Notes under the pieces: model-generated | Seen by the model: only the letters and a program-made list of their open reading frames with translations | Database searches by the model: none | What the model was told of the DNA's origin: nothing | Shown here: positions 34,634-43,259 of the stretch, piece by piece | How the letters are laid out: the number at the start of each line of letters is the position of its first letter | How positions within the stretch are numbered: the first letter of the stretch is position 1 | Program-made: the position numbers and the translations under genes | Source of the DNA: an uncultured Flavobacteriaceae bacterium | Lineage (GTDB): Bacteria; Bacteroidota; Bacteroidia; Flavobacteriales; Flavobacteriaceae | Direction of reading: 5' to 3' | Length of the DNA stretch: 43,957 nucleotides | Assembly (NCBI GenBank): GCA_905479745.1 | Contig: CAJQNO010000006.1 | Span: 1 to 43,957, forward strand

Positions 34634-35908
34634 ATGAGATATACCTTCAATTTAAAGAAACCCAATAAAGATGGTAAAAGCCTGGTTTTGTTTTCTGCAT
34701 ATTTTAGAGACGAAGGCCGCAAATTTGTGTATTCAACTGGTGAATTGATAGCACCAGAACAGTGGGATTATGAACATCGGCAACCCAAAAACACTAACGG
34801 AAGAACTCAGCAAGCCAAAGCAAATAGAAATATTAAAAAGCAATTAGACCGATATGGTAGTTTTTTTAATGATACCGTCACCCACTTTAAGGAAGCTAAA
34901 AAAGAATTCATAATTGATGCCTTTAAAGATGAGTTCGATAAAGAGTTTAAGCGGACAAGTGCACTTAGTAAAAACTTCTTTGAAGTCTATGACTTATTCA
35001 TTCATGAAAAACGTAATGACTATACGGACGAAGCAAATTCAGAAACCACGATAAAACGTTATGAGTACAATAAGAAGCTACTCAAAGATTTCCAAGATTA
35101 TCGAAAAAAGAAAATTCATTTTAACCAGATCAATAAAGGTTTTTATAATGAATTATTGAAGTTTTCTATTAATCAGAAAAAGCACAGTGCAAATACAACC
35201 AGAAGAAATATTGGACTATTTAAGACATTCTTGTACTGGGCTTTAGAATACGGACATACCTATAAAACTGATTTTCAAAAGTTCAAAGCACCGAAAGCAG
35301 AGCAGACCGATGAGGTAGCCTTGACAATAGATCAAATACAGGAAGTTTTTGATTATGATTTTAGCAAAAATCCAAAACTAGAAAAAGTAAGAGATCTTTT
35401 TATCTTTGGCTGCTCTACAGGTATGAGGATTTCTAACTATGCTAAAGTTTCAAAAAAGGATATTGAGGATGGTCAGATAAAAGTACGTGATGCAAAGAAC
35501 AGTGATAAGGTTCTTAAAGTTCCTCTTAACGAAATATCGATCTATATTTTGAAGAAATATGAGTACTCTCTACCTACGCTTTCAACGCAAAAATTCAACA
35601 TCTATATAAAAGAAGTATTTAAGCAAATAGGTTTTGATTGGGAAGTTAAAAAATCCATTCGCATTGGTAAAGAAATTATTGAAGAGATAAGTCCTTTTTA
35701 TGAGCGCATTTCATCACATACGGCAAGAAGGAGTTTCATAACAGTTATGAAAAACAAACGAGTGCCGGACAAAGTGATTATGGACATTACAGGTCATAAA
35801 AGCCTAGAGGTATTCAATAAATACTATAAGCCAAACGATGCACAAAAGGCAGAATTTATGCAGATTGTTTGGAGTATGAACAATGCACCATTAAAAAAGG
35901 TTAACTAG
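34634..35908 (+). CDS. int: Tyrosine recombinase (integrase) of the mobile element
   Basis: A 424-residue site-specific recombinase of the Bacteroidota element type. An N-terminal arm-binding part (MRYTFNLKKPNKDGKSLVLF) is followed by a SAM-like core-binding domain at about 105-210 and the catalytic domain at about 230-420. Catalytic residues are visible: R265 (TGMRISN), H362 and R365 (SHTARRSF), H388 (TGHKS) and Y397 (NKYYKP, nine residues after H388). It cuts and joins att sites through a covalent tyrosine link. Its stop overlaps the GTG start of the next gene by one base. The gene faces away from the tRNA fragment beside it. Confidence 0.95.
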   Translation: MRYTFNLKKPNKDGKSLVLFSAYFRDEGRKFVYSTGELIAPEQWDYEHRQPKNTNGRTQQAKANRNIKKQLDRYGSFFNDTVTHFKEAKKEFIIDAFKDEFDKEFKRTSALSKNFFEVYDLFIHEKRNDYTDEANSETTIKRYEYNKKLLKDFQDYRKKKIHFNQINKGFYNELLKFSINQKKHSANTTRRNIGLFKTFLYWALEYGHTYKTDFQKFKAPKAEQTDEVALTIDQIQEVFDYDFSKNPKLEKVRDLFIFGCSTGMRISNYAKVSKKDIEDGQIKVRDAKNSDKVLKVPLNEISIYILKKYEYSLPTLSTQKFNIYIKEVFKQIGFDWEVKKSIRIGKEIIEEISPFYERISSHTARRSFITVMKNKRVPDKVIMDITGHKSLEVFNKYYKPNDAQKAEFMQIVWSMNNAPLKKVN

Positions 35909-37329
35909 TGGCTAGTGATTTTACAAGAGGTCGATTTTATGACGATATTATAAAAAAGGAGGAACAAGCGCGACAAGCCTTCGAAGAAGTAAATATTGAA
36001 GAATTTGTTTGGAAGTCTTACGAAAATGCTAATACTAAAGCAAAAGAAGGCTTAGACGAATACATTCGTGAAAAAATTAAGTCCTTCAGAGATGAAACGT
36101 ATTCAGAAACAGATTTCGTCAATAGACTAAATGAATTCAAACAATTAGCTAGTCGAAAATACCAAGACGATAATTCAGACTATCGCAGAGTCTTGAAAAG
36201 TGTTTTAGACATATATCCAGATAGAGAAAGCCATGAATTTTTCATTTCATTTAGAAAGACTTTTGCAGATGTAATCAATGGGCTAAAGGAATCTTATTCA
36301 AACAAACTCTTATATCTGGAAGGATTGGAAAACAATATATATAATAGTAGCCGCATTGAGCTTATTTTTCTTTACTTCAAGAAACAGGAAAAGACTCCTT
36401 CAGAGCTTAAAATTGAAGCATTTTCAAAGCTTATTTCTAGTTATTATTTTAAAGATACTCTAATTCGCAAATTTCCTAATGGAAAAGATAATCCAACGTA
36501 TTATCAGGTTAGAATAAATAGGTTCACTGACCATTTTAAGAATCTCACTAAGCAAGTAGAGCATTTGGAGGATAGAGTACCTCTATGTAATGATTTTATA
36601 GCGCTATTAGGTCAGTTCATGCAAGAATCTGTAAAACTAGGAATGCATCTACTGAAATACGAATTACAAAAGCACGATTTATCTGATAATCAATTTCTAG
36701 CAATGTATAATCTGATCAATATGATTATTAACGACCTAGAAATGACTCTAAATGTCTTACAGGGATTTTCTACGAATATAAGACTGAATGTATCAGAAGG
36801 ACATTATAAAGCGGCAATTGCCCTTAAAATCCATCTTTTAACGTTATTAGAAAACAGCATAGAGACATTGAAAAATTGGATGTTTCTGGATTTAATGGCC
36901 ACCCCGCTATCGACCCATCTAATTAAAATTAAACATGCATTTAATGAATCATATGATCTAAGTGAAATTGAGTTACTTATAAAGGCAAATACAAAGGTTA
37001 AAAAGGTCGTAACACAAAACGCAAATAATTTTTCACAAAAGCAGATAGCAATTGCCTACTTCATGCTAAGAATTACAATCACAGAAGACAACTATTTAAG
37101 TATACTAAAAAAACACTCTCAAACTACGAGTAATAAAATACTTCAAAAAAGAGTCTCTAAAAGTTCAGATCTTACCTCACTAAAATACAACAGAACAAGC
37201 GACACCAAACATCTTAATGACTTAAAAGCCGCCAAACGGTTGCTATCTGGTATGAAAAAGGAAAAAGAAATAAAAGCCTTGGAGGACTATATTTCAACGT
37301 TTAAGGCAAAATATGAAGCTCATTATTAA
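35908..37329 (+). CDS. Large helical protein of unknown function from mobile element
   Basis: A 473-residue protein starting at GTG 35908, overlapping the integrase stop. Mostly helical and charged, without signal or membrane segments. Residues about 375-470 (FSQKQIAIAYFMLRITITED, then TSDTKHLNDLKAAKRLLSGM) resemble the C-terminal end found in many uncharacterised Bacteroidota plasmid and transposon proteins (RteC-like feel, low certainty). Coupling to the integrase suggests a part in integration, excision or its control. No catalytic motif is seen. Confidence 0.7.
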   Translation: MASDFTRGRFYDDIIKKEEQARQAFEEVNIEEFVWKSYENANTKAKEGLDEYIREKIKSFRDETYSETDFVNRLNEFKQLASRKYQDDNSDYRRVLKSVLDIYPDRESHEFFISFRKTFADVINGLKESYSNKLLYLEGLENNIYNSSRIELIFLYFKKQEKTPSELKIEAFSKLISSYYFKDTLIRKFPNGKDNPTYYQVRINRFTDHFKNLTKQVEHLEDRVPLCNDFIALLGQFMQESVKLGMHLLKYELQKHDLSDNQFLAMYNLINMIINDLEMTLNVLQGFSTNIRLNVSEGHYKAAIALKIHLLTLLENSIETLKNWMFLDLMATPLSTHLIKIKHAFNESYDLSEIELLIKANTKVKKVVTQNANNFSQKQIAIAYFMLRITITEDNYLSILKKHSQTTSNKILQKRVSKSSDLTSLKYNRTSDTKHLNDLKAAKRLLSGMKKEKEIKALEDYISTFKAKYEAHY

Positions 37330-37390
37330 TTTTTATACCGTTCGTATACCTTTTGTGAGTGGTATTCATTAGCCAAGATCAGCACCTTTG

Positions 37391-37407
37391 ACTTATAATT
37401 AATAAGT
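37391..37407 (+). promoter_or_regulatory. Palindrome upstream of the HTH gene, candidate operator
   Basis: A perfect inverted repeat ACTTAT-AATTA-ATAAGT ends 8 bases before the ATG of the helix-turn-helix gene. The place and symmetry suit an operator for autoregulation. Confidence 0.35.
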
Positions 37408-37415
37408 ACAATGGT

Positions 37416-37691
37416 ATGCAAAATCCTTTTGAGATCTTAGAAAAAAGGCTATCTAATATTGAGAATCTACTTCTCGATATTAAACATAAACCTGAGCCTG
37501 AACAAAAATTAGAAAATCTTACCGTAAAAGAAGCAGCTCCGTTACTCAAAGTATCGGAGCAGTCAGTTATTAAGTACATTAAAAACGGACTTATCCCGGC
37601 CACAAAACCCGGTCGCAGTTTCTTAATAAAAAGGGCAGATTTAGAAGCTGCTCTTACGGAATACAAATCGCTGAAATACAAACGCAGCTAA
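37416..37691 (+). CDS. Helix-turn-helix (excisionase-type) DNA-binding protein
   Basis: A 91-residue protein: an N-terminal coiled-coil helix (FEILEKRLSNIENLLLDIKH), then a MerR/excisionase-type winged helix at about 38-85 (LTVKEAAPLLKVSEQSVIKY, IKNGLIPATKPGRSFLIKRA). Proteins of this shape act as excisionases or repressors in Bacteroidota elements. It precedes the replication gene by 12 bases, so it may control replication, excision, or both. Confidence 0.88.
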   Translation: MQNPFEILEKRLSNIENLLLDIKHKPEPEQKLENLTVKEAAPLLKVSEQSVIKYIKNGLIPATKPGRSFLIKRADLEAALTEYKSLKYKRS

Positions 37692-37703
37692 TACCCTAAT
37701 AAC

Positions 37704-38777
37704 ATGGCATTAGCAGACGATTTGGGTAAGGACATCTATACATTAGCACCAAACGGGACAGCCTCTTTTGATTATCTAATTAAGTGCAAGGAGGTAACTG
37801 GGTCAGGTACGCCGATAAAAGGAAATCCTGCTGTTTTGAAGAGAGCAAAGAAAAAGGTGATAACAAACGCTCTACTTCTGGCCATGATTGATGTAGCCAA
37901 AAGAAATGGAGAATTAGAGTGCGTCCAATCATATTGGAATACCTGGCATTGCCAAACAAAACTTATTAGTCATAAAAACCGCTATTATACTGATTATTGC
38001 AAAAATAGGTGGTGTACCACTTGCGCAGGAATCCGCAAGGCGTATATCCTCAACCGCTATTACCCAACAATTAGTGAATGGCCAGAACCTCATCTTTTGA
38101 CATTAACTCTCAAAGCTGTTAATGCCAAAAATCTGGCATTGATAATCGAACAGATGAAAAAATGCTTCTCTAGGATAATCGATCGGCAGCGCAAAAGAAA
38201 TCAAAGAAGCAATGCTTTTTTACTCAAATGCGTCAAGTCATTAGAATGCAATTTTAATGCCTCTGCTCTTACTTATAATCCACACTACCACCTAATAACA
38301 CCAGACAGGCGCACAGCCGTATTTCTAAGACAGGAATGGATAAAAGAGCTAAAGAAAGTTAATATAGAAGTTTCAGAGTTAGGACAGCATATCCGTAAAG
38401 TAGAAAATACAGAAAAGGACTTAATTGAGGTCATAAAATACGGGGCTAAAATCTTAAGCGATTCAGATCCTGCGCATAAAAGAAAACGAAATAAAGGAGA
38501 TATGACAGGATTGCAAATTTATGCACATGCCTTACATACAATTTACAAGGCGTTTAAAGGAACGCAGCTATTTGGTAGTGTAGGCTTCACGCTATCCGAA
38601 GAGGAAAAAAAAACAGTAACAGGTTTTAAAACGGTCGCTAATTATGACGAATGGATATTTCAACCTAAAGTTATGGACTGGGTGAATACAGATACAGGGC
38701 AACTTCTGACAGAGTTTGAAATAGACCCTTATTTGGAATACATTTTGAAAACTCAAATAGATAAGAAACTTTGCTAA
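37704..38777 (+). CDS. rep: Rolling-circle-type replication protein (HUH)
   Basis: A 357-residue protein with the landmarks of plasmid Rep_1-like initiators. A Cys-rich finger lies near 100 (YCKNRWCTTCAGIRKAY). The metal-binding HUH motif is H194-Y-H196 in NPHYHLI, and the candidate nicking tyrosine is Y246 in VIKYGAK. Such proteins nick one strand at an origin and start rolling-circle copying. In an integrated element this implies a circular, replicating stage after excision. The origin was not identified; the stretch 37330-37415 and the rep gene itself are candidates. No mobilisation relaxase or transfer gene is seen. Confidence 0.85.
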   Translation: MALADDLGKDIYTLAPNGTASFDYLIKCKEVTGSGTPIKGNPAVLKRAKKKVITNALLLAMIDVAKRNGELECVQSYWNTWHCQTKLISHKNRYYTDYCKNRWCTTCAGIRKAYILNRYYPTISEWPEPHLLTLTLKAVNAKNLALIIEQMKKCFSRIIDRQRKRNQRSNAFLLKCVKSLECNFNASALTYNPHYHLITPDRRTAVFLRQEWIKELKKVNIEVSELGQHIRKVENTEKDLIEVIKYGAKILSDSDPAHKRKRNKGDMTGLQIYAHALHTIYKAFKGTQLFGSVGFTLSEEEKKTVTGFKTVANYDEWIFQPKVMDWVNTDTGQLLTEFEIDPYLEYILKTQIDKKLC

Positions 38778-38835
38778 TAGGATTTACTATATTTGGATAA
38801 CAACTCCCCCTTATATCGAAATACTAATTCCTTAA

Positions 38836-41800
38836 ATGAGCAAACTAAATACCCGTAAGGCACTTAACCCCGCATACAGAAAACATAAACCCCTTAGACG
38901 GGAGGTTGTAAATTTCATTACACAGCTACAGATCTGTTTAAATGCGGTCAAATTGAGTAATGATAACGGAGAAAGTGAAGAGCATATCAAATCGCATTTT
39001 AAAGACTTCTTTAATGCTACATTTTACGCCAATCACTACATAAATACTAAAGATCGGATTGATTTAGCCATTTATACAGAAGCAGATGCCAATTCTGATG
39101 TTGGGGTAATCATTGAGGTCAAAAAACCAAGTAATAAATCTGAGTTTCTAAATCTGAATAATCTAAACCGCAAAGGCTTACAAGAATTGCTCTTATACTA
39201 CCTAAGAGAACGCGTAGATGAAGGCAATAATAATATAAAACATCTCATCGCTACCAACGGTTATGAATGGTATCTATTCAAAGCTGAAGATTTTTACAAT
39301 ATATTTTATAAAAACAACAAACTAATAAAGGATTACAAAGCCTTTAGAGACGGTCTAAAGGACACTTCTAAGAATGAACTTTTCTACAAAGAGATAGCTT
39401 CTAAATACATCGCTGAGGTCGAAAGCCATATTCCCTTTGTTCATTTAGATTTTACCAAAACCAAATTTGAGAAACTAACGGATTCAAATCTAAATACTTT
39501 ATACAAAATATTTAGTGATGTTCATCTGCTAGGTCGTTCGTTTGACAACGACAGCAACCAACTTAACAAAGCATTCTACAATGAGTTGCTGTATATTATT
39601 GGTTTAGAAGAGGTAAAAGACAAAGGCAAGAAGGTCATTAGCCGAAAGCCAGAAAAAGAACGAGATTATGCAACCCTATTGGAGAATACAATAGTAATTT
39701 TAGAAGATCGAGACTACCTACCTAAAATTAAGAGTGTAGAAAACAACCCGGAAAAAGCCTTTAATGTGGGATTAGAGCTTTGCCTAACGTGGGTAAATAG
39801 AATATTATTCTTAAAGCTCTTAGAATCGCAACTTCTGGCCTATCATAAAAAGGATGAGAAATACCGTTTTTTGCATAAGGACTTTGTAAACGACTATGAT
39901 GAATTGAACAATCTCTTTTTCTCTGCCTTAGCCAAAGAACCTAGCGAACGCCACCCTAAATACAAAGAGAAATATAAAGACATTCCCTACTTAAACAGTT
40001 CTTTATTTGAGGCCAGCGAATTAGAGAATGAAGCATTCCCTATATCGGCTCTAAATGATGATGAGGTTACAATCTATAATAACACCGTTTTAAAGGACGC
40101 TAAGGGCAAAAGGATTACTGGTAAGCAATCTACCTTGGAATATCTTTTTAAGTTCTTAGATGCTTACGATTTTGCCACAGACGGCACAGAGGGCATAGAA
40201 GACGCAGCAGAAGCCAAAACATTAATTAATGCTTCTGTTCTGGGTTTGATCTTTGAAAAGATAAATGGTTATAAAGAAGGCTCATTTTATACCCCTGCAT
40301 ATATAACAATGTATATGTGTAGAGAGACCCTTAGACGAGCAGTAGTACAAAAATTTAAAGAGCAAGAAAATGACCAAATAGAGAGTTTTGAAGACCTCAT
40401 CTCATATTGCCGAAAGTATTTTAAAGTAGAAGATCTAAAACGCCTTAATGAAGTCTTTAATCAGTTAAGAATTTGTGACCCCGCTGTTGGCTCTGGCCAC
40501 TTTCTAGTAAGTGCATTAAACGAACTTATTGTCATAAAGAATGAACTGGGCATTTTGGTAGATGCCAAAGGCCTGCCTTTACAATGCGATATTGAGATTG
40601 TCAATGACGAACTGTACATATTAGACAATAACGGACTATTATTTGAATACAAGCCCGAGAGCAAGGAAAGCACCCGCATACAGCACACTATATTTCACGA
40701 AAAACAAACCCTAATTGAGAACTGTTTGTTTGGGGTAGACATTAACCCAAATTCGGTTAAAATATGTCGTCTGAGGCTATGGATAGAACTACTTAAAAAC
40801 GCCTATTACACAAAAGCAGGGCAATTGCAAACCCTACCCAATATTGACATAAATATAAAATGCGGAAATTCACTTATAAGCCGCTTTAAACTGGATGACG
40901 ACCTCAGCGATGCCTTTAAGGATAAAAAGATAAGCTACACCTTTGCAGACTATCGAAATGCAGTAGCTGAATACAAAGAGACCAATAATAAAGAGCGCAA
41001 ACGAGAGGTTCTAAATATTATCGATCAGGTTAAGAATAACTTTAAAAGCACTTTAGACAACAAGTTCATTGCCAAATACCAGAAAGCACAAGGCAAACTC
41101 ATTAATGAGCAGGAACGCCTAAAGAACCTTAAAGCCTTTGGCGAAAAGATTGCTAAAGCAGACAAAGACAACTTAAAGAAGCTACAAAAAAAGGCAGAAG
41201 CTACTTATCTAGAAAAAGAAGAGATTACCAATAATGCCATATACCGCAATGCCTTTGAATGGCGTTTTGAGTTCCCAGAAGTATTAGCTGATGACGGAAG
41301 TTATGTTGGTTTTGATGCGGTTATTGGGAATCCTCCCTGGGGAGCTAGTTTGAGTAAAAGTCAAAAGACTTACCTGAAAAACCGGTTTGCAAATATTGAT
41401 AGTTCAACCCCTAATACATATGCCTATTTTCTTGGTCTTTGTGAAGAACTAAGTACTGGTTTAATAACACAGATTCTACCCGATAGTATATTGGTTAAAG
41501 ACTATGCGAAAACCAGAGAATTATTTAGAGATAGTCTCTATAAAATCTCATGGTATCAAAACACAGCAATTTCAGATGAATACAGACCATTCTTGGATGT
41601 AGAACACGACGTTTGTATTCTGTTTATTAGTTCACTTAAAAATTCTTTGGAAGCGACAATAGAGACTCGAAATTATAAACAGGGACAAATAATAGAGGTA
41701 TCTAATGCCCTTAAGAAAGAAGACTTTATTATACCTCAGTATGACAGCATCTATAATTTAACCTTAACTAAGACAGACATCACTATTTTCAAAAAATTAT

Positions 41801-42483
41801 CTAACCTAGACTTGCTCTCGTTTATTCTTCAATGTCATGAAGGTATTCACTCAGGAAATATTAGGGATAAGCTTTTTGTTAGAGACAGTAATTTTTATAA
41901 CGCCAAACCTCTATTTCTTGGCGGTCGTGGCGGCGATGTAATTAATAATTATATGGCAAAAAGAGATGGTTGGTTTGTTAACTATGATAAAGACATAATA
42001 GATAAATCAAAAAAAGAATACGCATCTCTCAGGGATGAGAGTATTTTTTCAAAACCGAAAATTTACATTACAAGAACTGGAAACCCATTTAAGGCATTTT
42101 TAGATGAAATGACATATGCCAGTAATAACTTCTTTTCGATTCAATACAAAGATTACAGTATTAATACCTTGGATAATCTTAAACCGATTTTAGGTCTTTT
42201 AAACTCTAACTTTGCGAACTATTATATAAGGCGTATTATTGCTCCTTCAATGGGGGATACTTTCGTTGAAACAAAAATTATTCATCTTCTAAAACTACCA
42301 ATACCTGTTAATTTAATTGAAAACGACGATCTCAAAGAGTTTGTATCTGAGATATTACAAAAAAAGACCGTGAAATTAGATTCAAATATTAATGATCTGC
42401 AAAATAAAATTGACCTTACTATATATAAACTCTATGGTCTTTCTAATGATGAAATAGAAACAATTGAAGAATCTGCAAAATGA
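38836..42483 (+). CDS. Type IIG restriction-modification enzyme (Eco57I-like, single chain)
   Basis: A 1215-residue protein joining cutting, methylation and target recognition. A PD-(D/E)XK nuclease-like motif lies at the N-terminus: D76 (RIDLAIY) and E94-V-K96 (IIEVKKPS). The N6-adenine methylase has motif I D548-P-A-V-G-S-G-H (usual DPACGSG with Val in place of Cys) and motif IV N832-P-P-W835. A charged helical insert lies at about 715-800. The C-terminus, about 980-1190, is a TaqI-like specificity region (YITRTGNPFKAFLDEMTYAS, LKPILGLLNSNFANYYIRRI). It would methylate host DNA and cut foreign DNA. It may also be a BREX/PglX-like methylase, but the nuclease motif favours IIG. Followed by an overlapping small gene. 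Confidence 0.9.
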   Translation: MSKLNTRKALNPAYRKHKPLRREVVNFITQLQICLNAVKLSNDNGESEEHIKSHFKDFFNATFYANHYINTKDRIDLAIYTEADANSDVGVIIEVKKPSNKSEFLNLNNLNRKGLQELLLYYLRERVDEGNNNIKHLIATNGYEWYLFKAEDFYNIFYKNNKLIKDYKAFRDGLKDTSKNELFYKEIASKYIAEVESHIPFVHLDFTKTKFEKLTDSNLNTLYKIFSDVHLLGRSFDNDSNQLNKAFYNELLYIIGLEEVKDKGKKVISRKPEKERDYATLLENTIVILEDRDYLPKIKSVENNPEKAFNVGLELCLTWVNRILFLKLLESQLLAYHKKDEKYRFLHKDFVNDYDELNNLFFSALAKEPSERHPKYKEKYKDIPYLNSSLFEASELENEAFPISALNDDEVTIYNNTVLKDAKGKRITGKQSTLEYLFKFLDAYDFATDGTEGIEDAAEAKTLINASVLGLIFEKINGYKEGSFYTPAYITMYMCRETLRRAVVQKFKEQENDQIESFEDLISYCRKYFKVEDLKRLNEVFNQLRICDPAVGSGHFLVSALNELIVIKNELGILVDAKGLPLQCDIEIVNDELYILDNNGLLFEYKPESKESTRIQHTIFHEKQTLIENCLFGVDINPNSVKICRLRLWIELLKNAYYTKAGQLQTLPNIDINIKCGNSLISRFKLDDDLSDAFKDKKISYTFADYRNAVAEYKETNNKERKREVLNIIDQVKNNFKSTLDNKFIAKYQKAQGKLINEQERLKNLKAFGEKIAKADKDNLKKLQKKAEATYLEKEEITNNAIYRNAFEWRFEFPEVLADDGSYVGFDAVIGNPPWGASLSKSQKTYLKNRFANIDSSTPNTYAYFLGLCEELSTGLITQILPDSILVKDYAKTRELFRDSLYKISWYQNTAISDEYRPFLDVEHDVCILFISSLKNSLEATIETRNYKQGQIIEVSNALKKEDFIIPQYDSIYNLTLTKTDITIFKKLSNLDLLSFILQCHEGIHSGNIRDKLFVRDSNFYNAKPLFLGGRGGDVINNYMAKRDGWFVNYDKDIIDKSKKEYASLRDESIFSKPKIYITRTGNPFKAFLDEMTYASNNFFSIQYKDYSINTLDNLKPILGLLNSNFANYYIRRIIAPSMGDTFVETKIIHLLKLPIPVNLIENDDLKEFVSEILQKKTVKLDSNINDLQNKIDLTIYKLYGLSNDEIETIEESAK

Positions 42484-42752
42484 AAAACTTAGGTTTAATT
42501 ATTGGAATATTATTGATATCATCTGCACTGATCGTCTTTGCTCAGATATTTTATGTGATTCTTAATATAGACTCCTTAGGCTTTAATAATAAAGCCGTAA
42601 TTCTTTACAGCAGGCAACCAAGCAGTACAATAAGTATTTTGCCAATTTTGGCCGCAGCTTTTTCAATAGCTGGGGCAATGCTTATTAATCAGTTTTATAA
42701 AGGGAAAAGGGCAGTAAGTAAGTTCCAAAAAGGGTTAAGAAATACTTTTTAA
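42480..42752 (+). CDS. Small two-helix membrane protein coupled to the restriction enzyme
   Basis: A 90-residue protein with two membrane helices (about 4-28 and 50-72) and a basic tail (YKGKRAVSKFQKGLRN). No family is recognised. It overlaps the restriction gene by four bases (ATGA), so both are made together. Possible roles: membrane effector of the defence unit, or an unrelated passenger. Confidence 0.65.
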   Translation: MKNLGLIIGILLISSALIVFAQIFYVILNIDSLGFNNKAVILYSRQPSSTISILPILAAAFSIAGAMLINQFYKGKRAVSKFQKGLRNTF

Positions 42753-42912
42753 TATTTAATCGCAGTAACAAAATAAGTTTTATTGATTCTTATAATAAAG
42801 AAGCTATTGAAATGACTAATAAATGATTTAATAGTTTTATTGGTATAGTGGTTGATTATCATAGTATTATAGATGTTAATGCTCTATTATATAGACTTTT
42901 AATACTATTTCA

Positions 42913-42920
42913 TATATTTG
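42913..42920 (+). promoter_or_regulatory. -7 promoter box of the toxin-antitoxin pair
   Basis: TATATTTG matches TAnnTTTG exactly. Transcription would start about 42927, upstream of the putative TTG start at 42970. No clear TTG lies at the usual upstream distance. Confidence 0.4.
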
Positions 42921-42969
42921 TGGTGCATCTATGCCTCCTAAAGGAAGTAAAGAAGATGATTAAGAAGTT

Positions 42970-43257
42970 TTGAGAAGTAGAATTAATATATCAGAAATAT
43001 TTCCCAAATATAATTTTTGGGATATGGATACTAATAGATTATCTATTAAAAGAGATAAGAATATTATTATTCCTAGGGCTCTCTATTCTACTACTAGAGA
43101 ATCCTTTGAACAAGATATTGAAGTTTTAGAAGAGTATTATTCTCGAAAAGATATTTTACAAGTGCTTAGATTAACTAAAGAAAATATTAGTAATCAAGTT
43201 TGTGAATTGATTAGTAAGCGATATAATGCTAAACCTTTCTATCGTTACGCTATATAA
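42970..43257 (+). CDS. DUF6922-like antitoxin partner of AbiEii
   Basis: A 95-residue protein with the short pattern of Bacteroidota DUF6922 proteins (IFPKYNFWDMDTNRLSIKRD, then IIIPRALYSTT and an EYYSRKDILQVLRLTKENIS helix pair). These proteins sit in front of AbiEii-type nucleotidyltransferases and are taken to be antitoxins or repressors. The only long frame uses a TTG start at 42970. An in-frame ATG at 42931 lies upstream but a TAA at 42961-42963 separates it. The stop is 2 bases before the AbiEii ATG. Confidence 0.7.
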   Translation: MRSRINISEIFPKYNFWDMDTNRLSIKRDKNIIIPRALYSTTRESFEQDIEVLEEYYSRKDILQVLRLTKENISNQVCELISKRYNAKPFYRYAI

Positions 43258-43259
43258 GA

